From NCBI GenBank assembly GCA_043421945.1, contig JBHOGO010000011.1:19865-83864 (forward strand): a DNA stretch of 64,000 bases, given 5' to 3'. The notes beneath the pieces are model-generated. The model had not been told where the DNA came from, made no database searches, and saw nothing but the letters and a program-made list of their open reading frames with translations. Shown here piece after piece: positions 42,786 through 51,915 of the stretch. A program made the position numbers and the translations under genes. Within the stretch, counting starts at the first letter, position 1; every line of letters starts with the position of its first letter. The DNA is from Thaumasiovibrio sp043421945. GTDB taxonomy: Bacteria > Pseudomonadota > Gammaproteobacteria > Enterobacterales > Vibrionaceae.

Positions 42786-44483
42786 TCATGATAACTCACT
42801 TAATATGCCAGAAAAACGCACCGTCGTACCGACTGATATTGTGCTGTCGATGTCGATAACCCCATCGATTAAAGCAGCCCGCTCTCTCATGATATTGACA
42901 CCATAGTGCTTATCGACAGGAGTAAGTGGGTCAAAGCCAATACCATCATCGATGATCTCGGCAGTCAGACGATCGCCATGGTGCTTTAACAGAACCGCAA
43001 TGTGGTCTGCATTAGCGTGATGGGTCGCATTAGCGACGGCCTCTCGAATAATATTGAGTAAGTGTGGTTGCTGCGTTGGAGAAATCATCGAGTCTGGAAG
43101 GTGGTTATCTATCGTGATCTTTCCCTGTTTTTTATACGGTGTCATTAAGTTGTTCAGGGCGACAGAAAAAGGAGTATCACTGAGGGAAAGCCTAAATGTA
43201 TTAAGTAACTCACGCAGCTGTCCATAGGCATTATTTAGCTCTGTATCCAGTTCCAAAAGCGCCTCAGAGTCTTGTGGTATCTGCCGTTTCAACATCGTGA
43301 CTTGGATTTTGAGATAAGAGAGTGATTGAGCTATGGAGTCATGTAGCTCTCGTGCTAGGTGGTTGCGCTCTTCCATGACAAGAAGTTGTTGAGTTTGATG
43401 CTGGTTTTCCGTAATCAGGATGCTTCTTCCCAGTAATAGACAAGCATGGGCGATTTGATCTTGATCGGGACAAGGTAATTGAAATTGCCAGCTTAGCTCA
43501 CCGAGCTTTCGTCCGTCAGCGATGATCTCTTCGTTGTGCCAACGCGAGTGGTTAGGCTCGCCCTTTGTAATAGACCAAGATTCAGGCGTGTTGATGTGAA
43601 GCCGTAAGGCGGTAATGCCTTCTAACGCTAAAAGTTTATCAATGACACCCTTGAAGTGATGTTTTTGAATCGGGTGTTTAGCCATGATGCCAGAACATTG
43701 GTAAAGCAAGGTGAGTGAGTGATTGCTGTGTGCGAGTCGTCGGGTTTTCTCCTCAATAGTGTGTTCGAGCTCATGATAAGAGAGGGCCAATGATGCGGCC
43801 ATTCCATTCATTGCTTTGGCCAAATCAGCGAGTTCGTTACGAGTAGAGAATTGGATCTGTGTCGTGAAGTCGCCCGCCGCCATGGTTTGGCTTGCAGCAA
43901 TGAGTTGGTGGAGTGGGGCGACGATTTGTTGTTTGGAGAAACGTAGTGTCATGAGAACGAGCATGAAGATGCAAACTAGTGCGCTTCCTCCAACGATTGC
44001 CAGAATATGCAGCTTGTGTGTTGAGTTGCGCTGAAGTTGGAAAACGAAAGCATTTATTTGGTCGACAAAAAGCGGTAAGTAATCGCTGTAGACATCGTAT
44101 TGCTGTTGCTCAACAACAGAAGTCAGCGCTTGCCATTGAGCGTGAATAGCCTCGTAGTGATAGGTAATGTGATTGGGGCTAACCACATCGATAAGTTCGC
44201 CAAGAACAGTAAAACTGTCAGAAAGACTATGCTGATATTGCACAATAAATTCAGGGGTGGAGTGCATAGCATAGGCTAAGCGATAGCTTTGCATGCGTAG
44301 GGATCCTGCGACATTGATGGCCTCAGCATCGTTAATACTAGAGACATAAAAAGTAATAGCGACAAAAAGCGTGAATGCAGACAAGCCGATGATACAAAAC
44401 ATCATAAAAGCAAGACGTGAAGTGATGTTCTGTTTCCAGTGACGATGGTTGCGTAGATGATTAGGCATTGGCATATCAGGCAT
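42786..44483 (-). CDS. narQ: nitrate/nitrite sensor histidine kinase NarQ
   Basis: Inner-membrane sensor that phosphorylates NarP. The 565 residues have two membrane helices around a periplasmic domain; the P-box nitrate-binding helix is clear (NDAEAINVAGSLRMQSYRLAYA, with the conserved Arg). Then come a HAMP domain (APLHQLIAASQTMAAGDFTTQI), a cysteine-containing central region (LLYQCSGIM), the H-box MEERNHLARELHDSIAQSLSYL with the phospho-His, and HATPase motifs (IIREAVANATHHANA, IDDGIGFD). It is divergent from napF, with narP following. Confidence 0.95.
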   Translation of the reverse strand: MPDMPMPNHLRNHRHWKQNITSRLAFMMFCIIGLSAFTLFVAITFYVSSINDAEAINVAGSLRMQSYRLAYAMHSTPEFIVQYQHSLSDSFTVLGELIDVVSPNHITYHYEAIHAQWQALTSVVEQQQYDVYSDYLPLFVDQINAFVFQLQRNSTHKLHILAIVGGSALVCIFMLVLMTLRFSKQQIVAPLHQLIAASQTMAAGDFTTQIQFSTRNELADLAKAMNGMAASLALSYHELEHTIEEKTRRLAHSNHSLTLLYQCSGIMAKHPIQKHHFKGVIDKLLALEGITALRLHINTPESWSITKGEPNHSRWHNEEIIADGRKLGELSWQFQLPCPDQDQIAHACLLLGRSILITENQHQTQQLLVMEERNHLARELHDSIAQSLSYLKIQVTMLKRQIPQDSEALLELDTELNNAYGQLRELLNTFRLSLSDTPFSVALNNLMTPYKKQGKITIDNHLPDSMISPTQQPHLLNIIREAVANATHHANADHIAVLLKHHGDRLTAEIIDDGIGFDPLTPVDKHYGVNIMRERAALIDGVIDIDSTISVGTTVRFSGILSELS

Positions 44484-44515
44484 TGTTGTAATTGTGATCT
44501 CAACAGGTAAAAAAA

Positions 44516-44559
44516 TTGATTTGGGACAAGTGTAACTGATAAATACCCCTTTGGGGTTA
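44516..44559 (+). promoter_or_regulatory. FNR-like and NarP-like sites between narQ and napF
   Basis: TTGATTTGGGACAA (44516-44529) matches the FNR box TTGAT-N4-ATCAA at 8 of 10 defined positions. Downstream, TACCCCT-TT-GGGGTTA (44544-44559) has the 7-2-7 inverted heptamer layout preferred by NarP, with a good first and a weaker second heptamer. Together they suggest induction of nap by low oxygen and nitrate, as in E. coli. The exact promoter elements were not resolved. Confidence 0.55.
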
Positions 44560-44634
44560 TATCCCCTTCCGCTCTTCCCTCTAGACTAATGAGTAAACAA
44601 CTCTAATTGCAAGTGAGTGGTCCCTTTCTGCGTT

Positions 44635-45105
44635 ATGAACCCTCTTAAACGACGTATATGGCATAAGTCCTCGCCGCATCAGGTGATGTTGCCGTGGACT
44701 AATGCAGACTTTATGGACCTTTGTACGCGTTGCGGAGCCTGTGAAACGGCCTGCGAGACACAAGTGATTGTGAAGGGAGATGGCGGTTTTCCCCGAGTGG
44801 ACTTTTCACAAGGGGAGTGCACTTTTTGTTATCAGTGTGTAGACAGCTGCGATGTTGCGGGGATTTTTATGCCCCGAGAAACACTGCCATGGCAACACGT
44901 TGCTGTCGTTAATGAGAGCGCCTGTTTACCCTACCAGCAAATCACATGTCGTAGCTGCTCAGATGGGTGTGATGAGCGTGCTATCACTTTCAAATTGCAA
45001 TTAGGTCGAGAAGCTCGCCCTACAATCGATATTAATGCGTGTACTGGGTGCGGGGGATGTATATCGATATGCCCGACAAAAGCGATAGAGGTTGCCCTAC
45101 AATGA
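44635..45105 (+). CDS. napF: ferredoxin-type protein NapF
   Basis: Cytoplasmic iron-sulfur protein that assists NapA maturation. The 156 residues carry four Cys clusters: CTRCGACETAC, CTFCYQCVDSC, CRSCSDGCDE and CTGCGGCISIC. The last is a classic [4Fe-4S] ferredoxin motif. I chose ATG 44635 (MNPLKRRIWHKS); an in-frame GTG at 44617 is an alternative, and neither has a clear ribosome site. It overlaps napD by four bases and starts the seven-gene operon. Confidence 0.92.
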   Translation: MNPLKRRIWHKSSPHQVMLPWTNADFMDLCTRCGACETACETQVIVKGDGGFPRVDFSQGECTFCYQCVDSCDVAGIFMPRETLPWQHVAVVNESACLPYQQITCRSCSDGCDERAITFKLQLGREARPTIDINACTGCGGCISICPTKAIEVALQ

Positions 45106-45374
45106 ATGAATATCACGTGAGCAGTTTGGTCGTCCACGCTGCTGCTGATCAAATAACAAAGGTTATTTCTCAGTTAGAAGCCATGCCGGGTACGGAAGTG
45201 CCCGCCAAGAGCGAAGCTGGAAAATTAGTGGTCGTGGTTGAGGGGAATAGCCGTCAATATTTAGTCGATCAATTTGAAACCATTCGTCAGTTACCTGGAG
45301 TATTGGCCGCCACGTTGGTATTCCATCAGCAGGACAACTCTCTGGCTGAATCAGGACAAGGAGCCATACAATGA
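45102..45374 (+). CDS. napD: NapA signal-peptide-binding chaperone NapD
   Basis: Small cytoplasmic chaperone that binds the Tat signal of NapA until cofactor insertion is complete. The 90 residues begin MNEYHVSSLVVHA and contain the ferredoxin-like fold text QLEAMPGTEVPAKSEAGKLVVVVEG and LPGVLAATLVFHQQD. ATG 45102 overlaps the napF stop (ATGA), and its own stop overlaps the napA ATG in the same way. Confidence 0.95.
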   Translation: MNEYHVSSLVVHAAADQITKVISQLEAMPGTEVPAKSEAGKLVVVVEGNSRQYLVDQFETIRQLPGVLAATLVFHQQDNSLAESGQGAIQ

Positions 45375-47857
45375 AAGTGTCTCGTCGAAGCTTCCTAAAA
45401 GCGAACGCAGCTGCTGCAGCGGCAACGGTCGCAGGGGTTACGTTACCATCTGCCATTGCACAAGCAGCGGGAGAAGATAGTGCGGTAAAATGGGATAAAG
45501 CCCCTTGCCGTTTTTGTGGTACAGGTTGTGGTGTATTAGTCGGGACACAAAATGGTCGAGTTGTCGCGTCACAAGGTGACCCGCATGCCCCTGTGAATAA
45601 AGGCCTCAACTGTATTAAAGGCTATTTTCTACCCAAGATTATGTACGGAGAGGATCGTCTAACACAGCCAATGCTGCGTAAAAAAGATGGTGTCTATCAT
45701 AAAGAGGGTGAATTTACCGCCGTGAGCTGGGATGAAGCCTTTGATGTGATGGCGGAGAAATTTAAGCAGACTTTGAAAGAAAAAGGTCCAACAGCTGTTG
45801 GTATGTTTGGTTCAGGTCAGTGGACTGTTTGGGAAGGCTATGCAGCGGCGAAGTTGTATAAAGCAGGGTTCCGTTCGAATAATATCGACCCTAATGCACG
45901 TCACTGTATGGCATCGGCGGTTGTAGGTTTTGCTCGTACCTTTGGTATGGATGAGCCTATGGGCTGTTATGATGATTTGGAAAAAGCAGATGCGTTTGTA
46001 CTCTGGGGCTCGAATATGGCCGAGATGCACCCTGTTTTATGGTCCCGCCTAACGGATCGCCGACTTTCTGCATCCCATGTAAAAGTCGCGGTGCTATCGA
46101 CGTTTGAACATCGAAGCTTTGAGCTTGCTGATAACGGAATGATCTTCACGCCACAATCTGATTTGGCCATTCTTAATTTTGTTGCTAACTATATAATTAG
46201 TAATGATAAAGTGAATAAAGGCTTTGTTGAGAAGCACTGTAACTTTGTTGAGGGCACCACGGATATCGGGTATGGGCTACGCCCGACTCACCCATTAGAA
46301 AAAGCGGCTAAGAACCCGAATGATGGTAGTGCAACCCCAATCGATTTTGATGCCTTTGCGAAGTTTGTCTCTGATTATGATGTGAAAAAAGTCTCTGAGA
46401 TGTCAGGTGTTCCAGAAGATCAACTGATCGCATTAGCAGAGATGTATGCTGATCCCGATGTGAATGTCGTCTCTTATTGGACGATGGGTTTTAACCAGCA
46501 CACTCGTGGCGTTTGGTGTAATAACCTCGTTTACAACATTCACCTACTCACCGGTAAGATTTCGAAACCTGGTTGTGGTCCTTTCTCATTAACGGGTCAG
46601 CCCTCTGCGTGTGGTACTGCACGTGAAGTCGGAACTTTTGCTCACCGACTGCCTGCTGATATGGTCGTTACGAACCCTAAACACAGAGAGATGTGTGAGA
46701 CTTACTGGGATGTCCCTGCTGGAACCATTCCGCCGAAACCCGGCTACCACGCAATACTTCAAGATCGCATGTTGAAAGACCGTAAGCTGAATGCTTATTG
46801 GGTTATGTGTAATAACAATATGCAGGCGGGGCCAAATATTAATGAAGAGCGTCTGCCTGGTTACCGTGATCCCGCTAACTTCATTGTCACTTCAGATCCG
46901 TATCCGACAGTGACTGCTCTGGCATCTGACCTTATTTTACCAACAGCAATGTGGGTAGAAAAAGAGGGGGCATACGGTAATGCGGAGCGTCGCACTCAGT
47001 TCTGGTATCAACAAGTTCCACCACCAGGTGAAGCTCGTTCGGATCTATGGCAAATCATGGAGTTCTCAAAACGTTTTACTGTTGAAGAGGTTTGGCCGGA
47101 AGAGTTAATTGCCGCGAAGCCTGAGCTAAAAGGTAAAACGCTATTTGATGTGCTTTATAAAAACGGCAAAGTGAATCAATTCTCTTTGGATGAGATCCCC
47201 GAAGATCGCCTTAATGATGAATCTCGCGACTTTGGCTTCTATGCCCAAAAAGGTCTCTTTGAAGAGTATGCCTACTTTGGTCGTGACCATGCGCATGATT
47301 TAGCTCCGTTTGATATGTACCACGAGGCTCGAGGTTTGCGTTGGCCTGTCGTGGACGGCAAAGAGACTTTATGGCGATATGCTGAAGGTTATGACCCATA
47401 TGTAGAGAAAGGGGAAGAGTTCTCGTTTTACGGCAAACCAGACAAGAAAGCCGTTATCTTTGCGCTGCCTTTTGAGCCAGCAGCAGAGTCGCCTGATGAT
47501 GAGTACAACTTATGGCTATCGACTGGGCGTGTACTTGAGCATTGGCACACAGGAACAATGACCCGTCGAGTTCCTGAACTATACCGTGCTTTCCCTGATG
47601 CCGTCCTGTACATGCATCCACTCGATGCCAAAGCGCGAGGATTACGACGCGGAGATAAAATAAAACTTATCTCTCGTCGAGGTGAAGTGGAAACACACCT
47701 TGAAACACGTGGACGAAATAAAGTCCCTCAAGGCCTTGTTTATATGCCATTTTTCGATGCTGGTCAGTTAGTGAATAAAGTGACACTCGATGCCACAGAC
47801 CCACTCTCTAAAGAGACTGATTATAAGAAATGTGCTGTGAAAGTCATGAAGGCTTAA
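45371..47857 (+). CDS. napA: periplasmic nitrate reductase catalytic subunit
   Basis: Molybdenum bis-MGD enzyme that reduces nitrate to nitrite in the periplasm. The 828 residues start with a Tat signal (VSRRSFLKANAAAAAATVAG, ending near AIAQAA). The [4Fe-4S] ligands are in CRFCGTGCGVLVG and the later GLNCIKGYF, and the Mo-ligand Cys is in DPNARHCMASAVVGFARTFG. NPWILDPR is replaced by typical NapA text such as YWTMGFNQHTRGVWCNNLVYNIHLLTGKISKPGC, read in parts. Length equals E. coli NapA. It overlaps napD by four bases. Confidence 0.97.
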   Translation: MKVSRRSFLKANAAAAAATVAGVTLPSAIAQAAGEDSAVKWDKAPCRFCGTGCGVLVGTQNGRVVASQGDPHAPVNKGLNCIKGYFLPKIMYGEDRLTQPMLRKKDGVYHKEGEFTAVSWDEAFDVMAEKFKQTLKEKGPTAVGMFGSGQWTVWEGYAAAKLYKAGFRSNNIDPNARHCMASAVVGFARTFGMDEPMGCYDDLEKADAFVLWGSNMAEMHPVLWSRLTDRRLSASHVKVAVLSTFEHRSFELADNGMIFTPQSDLAILNFVANYIISNDKVNKGFVEKHCNFVEGTTDIGYGLRPTHPLEKAAKNPNDGSATPIDFDAFAKFVSDYDVKKVSEMSGVPEDQLIALAEMYADPDVNVVSYWTMGFNQHTRGVWCNNLVYNIHLLTGKISKPGCGPFSLTGQPSACGTAREVGTFAHRLPADMVVTNPKHREMCETYWDVPAGTIPPKPGYHAILQDRMLKDRKLNAYWVMCNNNMQAGPNINEERLPGYRDPANFIVTSDPYPTVTALASDLILPTAMWVEKEGAYGNAERRTQFWYQQVPPPGEARSDLWQIMEFSKRFTVEEVWPEELIAAKPELKGKTLFDVLYKNGKVNQFSLDEIPEDRLNDESRDFGFYAQKGLFEEYAYFGRDHAHDLAPFDMYHEARGLRWPVVDGKETLWRYAEGYDPYVEKGEEFSFYGKPDKKAVIFALPFEPAAESPDDEYNLWLSTGRVLEHWHTGTMTRRVPELYRAFPDAVLYMHPLDAKARGLRRGDKIKLISRRGEVETHLETRGRNKVPQGLVYMPFFDAGQLVNKVTLDATDPLSKETDYKKCAVKVMKA

Positions 47858-47895
47858 TGCGGTATTGCACTATGAATTGAAGTTGAGGCAATGCA

Positions 47896-48639
47896 ATGAA
47901 GCGGGTACGTAAAACATCTCGGCGTCGATTTATGAAAGACCTGCTAAGAACTGCAGCAGGTGTTGGCGGTGCCGTGACGGTTTTAGGTATACAAAGTCAA
48001 CAAGCGCAAGCGCGGCAGGGGGTGCCTATTCGCCCCCCTGGAGCCTTACCGGAAGGGGACTTTGAAAATGCTTGTCTACGCTGTGGCCTATGCGTACAAG
48101 CATGCCCGTATGACACATTACAACTAGCGACACTACTATCGCCTGTTGCAAGCGGAACGCCCTATTTTACGGCTCGAAGTGTGCCTTGCGAAATGTGTGA
48201 AGACATCCCTTGTGTTGTTGCATGCCCTAGTGGTGCCTTAGATAAAGAACTGACGAATATTGATGATGCGAAAATGGGTACAGCGGTACTGATTGACCAT
48301 GAAACGTGTCTCAATTGGTTAGGTCTGAGGTGTGATGTCTGTTATCGCGTCTGCCCATTAATTGACGAAGCGATAACACTCGATGTTATTCATAATCAAC
48401 GCACAGGGGTACACGCGAAGTTTATCCCAACGGTGCATAGTGATGTCTGCACCGGGTGTGGTAAATGCGAAGAGGCATGCGTGTTAGATGAGGCTGCCAT
48501 TAAAGTTGTGCCAACGACACTCGCCAAAGGCGAGCTTGGTCACCATTATCGTTTGGGCTGGAAAGAGGAAGAGAAGGCTGGTGAGGCGCTAGTACCTCGT
48601 CACCTAACACTGCCTACTCGGACGCCGGGAGGTGACTGA
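47896..48639 (+). CDS. napG: ferredoxin-type quinol dehydrogenase component NapG
   Basis: Periplasmic iron-sulfur protein that, with NapH, passes electrons from quinol to NapC/NapB. The 247 residues begin with a Tat-type signal (TSRRRFMKDLLRTAAGVGGAV) and hold four clusters: CLRCGLCVQACP, CEMCEDIPCVVACP, CLNWLGLRCDVCYRVCP and CTGCGKCEEAC. It starts 38 bp after napA and its stop shares a base with the napH ATG (TGATG). Confidence 0.94.
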   Translation: MKRVRKTSRRRFMKDLLRTAAGVGGAVTVLGIQSQQAQARQGVPIRPPGALPEGDFENACLRCGLCVQACPYDTLQLATLLSPVASGTPYFTARSVPCEMCEDIPCVVACPSGALDKELTNIDDAKMGTAVLIDHETCLNWLGLRCDVCYRVCPLIDEAITLDVIHNQRTGVHAKFIPTVHSDVCTGCGKCEEACVLDEAAIKVVPTTLAKGELGHHYRLGWKEEEKAGEALVPRHLTLPTRTPGGD

Positions 48640-49520
48640 TGAACCTAGCCAATAAAAAACGTAAGAAAAATTTATCTAGCGATGCGGGTAAAGAGGCGAA
48701 GCAACGATTAGGTTGGTGGCGAGCAAATCGTTTTCTAATGACACGTCGCTGTGTGCAGTTATTAGTGATAGCCAGTTTTGTTTCTGGCCCATGGTTAGGC
48801 ATCTGGATTTTTACTGGGAATTTATCTTCTAGTGAGTTATTCGGGATTGTGCCTTTTACAGATCCACTATTACTGACTCAGACAATGGCAACAGGGCATA
48901 TGCCTGTGTTAGCGGCGGTGATTGGTGCTGTGATTGTTGTGGTTGTTTATGCGCTTTTGTCACCACGCAGTTTTTGTGGCTGGGTCTGTCCGATGAATAT
49001 GGTCACGGATTTGGCGGCATGGTTAAGACGCAAGAGTGGTTATAACTTGAGTCTTAAGTGTGACAAATCGCTGCGATATTTTTTGTTGGCGGGTGTGGTA
49101 ATAGGTAGTGCTGTTAGCGGTGCCATTTTATGGGGAACGCTCGATCCGGTTTCAAGTCTTCACCGAGGTATTGTATTTGGCTTTGGTGCCGGTTGGATAT
49201 TGGTCGCATGGGTGTTTGTCATTGATTTATTGCTTATTGAACACGGTTGGTGTGGGCATCTTTGTCCTTTAGGTGCGATGCATGGCCTAATTAGCCACAA
49301 AAGCCCGATACGGGTGCACGTGTTAGATAAAAGTGCATGTACACAGTGTATGGACTGTATACATGTGTGTCCGGAGCCTCAGGTGCTACGAGGCCCAATT
49401 ATAGAGACAGCATCTAGTGTAACGAGTCACGACTGTATGAGTTGTGGTCGCTGTGTGGATGTGTGTGCTGAACGTGTTTTAGGATTTGAAATTTCTATGG
49501 GAGCCAAAGATGAACATTAA
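48639..49520 (+). CDS. napH: membrane ferredoxin-type quinol dehydrogenase NapH
   Basis: Inner-membrane partner of NapG. The 293 residues have four predicted helices, the two CX3CP motifs facing the cytoplasm (CGWVCPMN and CGHLCPLG), and two C-terminal [4Fe-4S] motifs (CTQCMDCIHVCPEP and CMSCGRCVDVCAE). It overlaps napB by 11 bases. Confidence 0.94.
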   Translation: MNLANKKRKKNLSSDAGKEAKQRLGWWRANRFLMTRRCVQLLVIASFVSGPWLGIWIFTGNLSSSELFGIVPFTDPLLLTQTMATGHMPVLAAVIGAVIVVVVYALLSPRSFCGWVCPMNMVTDLAAWLRRKSGYNLSLKCDKSLRYFLLAGVVIGSAVSGAILWGTLDPVSSLHRGIVFGFGAGWILVAWVFVIDLLLIEHGWCGHLCPLGAMHGLISHKSPIRVHVLDKSACTQCMDCIHVCPEPQVLRGPIIETASSVTSHDCMSCGRCVDVCAERVLGFEISMGAKDEH

Positions 49521-49944
49521 ACGAGCAACCCTGGTGTTGGTTTTGTTAGGCTGTGTTTCAGGGGCAATGGCAGAAGTTATGTCATTGCGTGGTGACCAAG
49601 ATATCGGTGAAACAAATGTCGCACCTGCTGTTAAGGTTGTCCCCAAGAATCACGACCGGTATGTATTAGATTATGTGAACCAGCCACCTCTTGTTCCACA
49701 TGCGGTTGATAACTATCAGATAAATCAATCAAACAATGGTTGCTTGCAGTGTCATGATGTCGATACCTATCGTAAGACTGGCGCACCCCGAGTCAGCCCT
49801 ACTCACTATATGGACCGAGACAACAATGTGTTGACGGAAGTTGCGCCTCGCCGTTATTTCTGTCTTCAGTGCCATGTACCTCAAAGTGATGCGAAACCAC
49901 TTGTTGGAAATGATTTTGTTCCAACAGGCAAATTTGGCGAATAG
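49510..49944 (+). CDS. napB: periplasmic nitrate reductase diheme cytochrome c subunit
   Basis: Electron donor to NapA. The 144 residues have a signal peptide (MNIKRATLVLVLLGCVSGAMA), two heme-binding CLQCH motifs and the NapB text LRGDQDIGETN, VDNYQINQSNNGCLQCHD and RRYFCLQCHVPQSDAKPLVGNDF in parts. ATG 49510 overlaps the end of napH; a longer frame upstream reads inside napH. Confidence 0.95.
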   Translation: MNIKRATLVLVLLGCVSGAMAEVMSLRGDQDIGETNVAPAVKVVPKNHDRYVLDYVNQPPLVPHAVDNYQINQSNNGCLQCHDVDTYRKTGAPRVSPTHYMDRDNNVLTEVAPRRYFCLQCHVPQSDAKPLVGNDFVPTGKFGE

Positions 49945-49952
49945 GAGTGGTT

Positions 49953-50555
49953 ATGAAACTTATAAAGCGCTTTTGGGCGTGGTTTATTAAACCCGTTAAT
50001 GTCGCCGTAGGCGGATTACTCTCTATTGGCTTTGTGGCTGGCGTGATCTTCTGGGGTGGTTTTAATACAGGGATGGAGATGAGTAACACCGAGGCGTTTT
50101 GTATTAGTTGCCATGAGATGGAAGCCAATGTTTATCAAGAATATGTAGGTACTATTCACTATACAAACCGTTCAGGTGTGCGTGCAACATGTCCTGATTG
50201 TCATGTCCCTAAAGAGTGGGGGCCTAAGATGATCCGTAAGATTCAAGCGAGTAAAGAGCTCTATGCCAAAGTCTTTGGTATTGTTAATACCCCACAAAAA
50301 TTTGAAGACCATCGAGAAGTCATGGCTGAGCGAGAGTGGAACAGAATGAAAGCGAATGATTCACAGGAGTGCCGTAACTGTCACAACTTTGAATATATGG
50401 ACTTTACCGCTCAACGTTCAGTTGCTGCACAAATCCATGACCGAGCGGAAGAAAATGGTCAAACATGTATCGACTGCCATAAAGGTATCGCACATAAATT
50501 ACCTCGTGGCCATGAGGCTGTCCGTGAGTTCCCTGAATTGACGAAATCTAAATAA
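49953..50555 (+). CDS. napC: membrane tetraheme cytochrome c NapC
   Basis: NapC/NirT-family quinol dehydrogenase that feeds electrons to NapB. The 200 residues start with one membrane anchor (VNVAVGGLLSIGFVAGVIFWGG) and carry four CxxCH motifs (CISCH, CPDCH, CRNCH, CIDCH). ATG 49953 lies five bases after AGGAG at 49943-49947. The operon thus has both electron routes, NapC and NapGH, as in E. coli. Confidence 0.95.
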   Translation: MKLIKRFWAWFIKPVNVAVGGLLSIGFVAGVIFWGGFNTGMEMSNTEAFCISCHEMEANVYQEYVGTIHYTNRSGVRATCPDCHVPKEWGPKMIRKIQASKELYAKVFGIVNTPQKFEDHREVMAEREWNRMKANDSQECRNCHNFEYMDFTAQRSVAAQIHDRAEENGQTCIDCHKGIAHKLPRGHEAVREFPELTKSK

Positions 50556-50577
50556 GTACTCTTGAATTAACTGAATA

Positions 50578-50611
50578 GCGCGGCCTAATAGATAATCGGC
50601 CGCGCTTTTTT
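50578..50611 (+). terminator. intrinsic terminator of the nap operon
   Basis: GCGCGGCC (50578-50585) and GGCCGCGC (50598-50605) form a very stable 8-bp stem followed by TTTTTT. It lies 23 bp past napC. Confidence 0.94.
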
Positions 50612-50646
50612 ATTCATGATGATGCGCCATGCAGATTTTGTTTTGG

Positions 50647-51006
50647 TTATTGGTTCATGAATTGAAAGGCTATGAAGCCAATCCATGAAATAGCCAGAAG
50701 TATCCAAGGTAATCGAGAGTTTGGCTTTGATGCACTGTCTGCCATTTTCGGTTCTATTGGCGTAGGATTTTGTTCACTCTTCTCTTCTTCGATACGCTTA
50801 TTCTGCTGCACTTTCTTTTGTTGCTTTGTCGCTTTATCTCGCTCGCGGGCTTTGGCTTTCTGTTGTTTTTTATATTGCTCTATTCCCTTTTGAATACCTG
50901 CGGCAATCAGTTTCGTTTGTTCCTTTGTTTGCCCCTGTTTTTGAGTCGATTTAGCAATAGCCATCGCTTCTTGCTGTGTTTGTAGTGACGGTTTTGGTGT
51001 AGCCAT
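50647..51006 (-). CDS. DUF2956-type membrane protein
   Basis: A 119-residue protein: a long basic, helical, coiled-coil-like N-terminal part (AIAKSTQKQGQTKEQTKLIAAGIQKGIEQYKKQQKAKARERDKATKQQKK, read in parts) and one C-terminal membrane helix (PWILLAISWIGFIAFQF). TKEQTKLIAAGIQKGIE is typical of the DUF2956 family of vibrios and relatives. Probably tail-anchored in the inner membrane. Role unknown. It is divergent from the yfeZ-like gene. Confidence 0.85.
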   Translation of the reverse strand: MATPKPSLQTQQEAMAIAKSTQKQGQTKEQTKLIAAGIQKGIEQYKKQQKAKARERDKATKQQKKVQQNKRIEEEKSEQNPTPIEPKMADSASKPNSRLPWILLAISWIGFIAFQFMNQ

Positions 51007-51403
51007 GCTTATATCCTACGGTGAACAGAGTGCCAGTATATACATAAATACGTATTGGTTGCAGCTTCTGTAAGGGGCTACAGAATGAGAGATGAGCTGC
51101 AATTTTGATCAGTGAGTGTGTTTCCACACGCACTTTTATTCTTTTTTTATGGCGTGAAATTATTGAGGCTATTATCTTGAAGCCATAACAGGTTGAGCAT
51201 CTTTGACATAGAGCTTTTCGCTCCAATGATATGGTGTTGTAAGCGCTTTCGCTAGCATTTGCTTTCCTACTACACCTTGCAATTTCAGCTTATTATTGGA
51301 GGCTTAACCGCGGTATGCTTACCCAATAGAATGTTTAAGTTGTGCCCGAAGGTAGTCCTATTCATTGGACTATAAGTGGCGATAAAGTGGTAAGGCAGTA
51401 TTT
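51007..51403. other. 397-bp divergent intergenic region
   Basis: Lies between two divergent genes and should hold both promoters. No convincing gene. AAGCGCTT (51241-51248) is a small palindrome of the LacI-family operator kind, and TAGTCC/GGACTA (51353-51358 and 51367-51372) could form a hairpin just ahead of the yfeZ-like gene. Nothing firmer is visible. Confidence 0.35.
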
Positions 51404-51874
51404 GTGAAGCATTGGTTAGCACATTTAGATAAGCATGGGTGGTTTGTTCCTCCGATTTGGTTATGGGGCGGTTGGATATTACTTTCTCGAAGCTGGTGGC
51501 TACTCGTGATCGCAGGCGCAAGTCGTGAACACGGTGCATCGTTACTAGGGTTGTTTTACCCGCGACAGAGTGAGTTTTACTCGCAGTTGATTGTTGCTGC
51601 ACCCATTGTTGTGTTGATGTGGATGTCGGGAGTACGACATAAACTGCCACTATGGGCACTGGGTATTTGGCGATATGGTCGAGCAATCACGTTAAGTGTT
51701 TTGATTGTCGACTTGTTAAACCTTGTACAGGGTATCTGGCTATCGCCTATTCAGGCACCACTACCGATGCTTATTACCTTGATGTTACTAGCGTGGTTGG
51801 CATTTTATTTATTAAAGAGCCGCCGAGTGAAAATGACATTTTTGATTAATGAGTCTGATCCGTCTTTGGGGTGA
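51404..51874 (+). CDS. yfeZ: YfeZ-like DUF2919 membrane protein
   Basis: A 156-residue inner-membrane protein with four or so helices (WFVPPIWLWGGWILLSRSWWLLVIAG in parts, LIVAAPIVVLMWMSG, ITLSVLIVDLLNLVQGIWL, PLPMLITLMLLAWLAFYLL). The Trp-rich start and the GLFYP-type loop fit DUF2919, whose E. coli member is YfeZ. The start is GTG 51404. It lies two genes ahead of yfeX, the same neighbourhood as E. coli yfeZ-yfeY-yfeX. Role unknown. Confidence 0.8.
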   Translation: MKHWLAHLDKHGWFVPPIWLWGGWILLSRSWWLLVIAGASREHGASLLGLFYPRQSEFYSQLIVAAPIVVLMWMSGVRHKLPLWALGIWRYGRAITLSVLIVDLLNLVQGIWLSPIQAPLPMLITLMLLAWLAFYLLKSRRVKMTFLINESDPSLG

Positions 51875-51915
51875 TTGTTCATTCCTGAGCATTAGACGTG
51901 ATGGAAGAGAAAATT

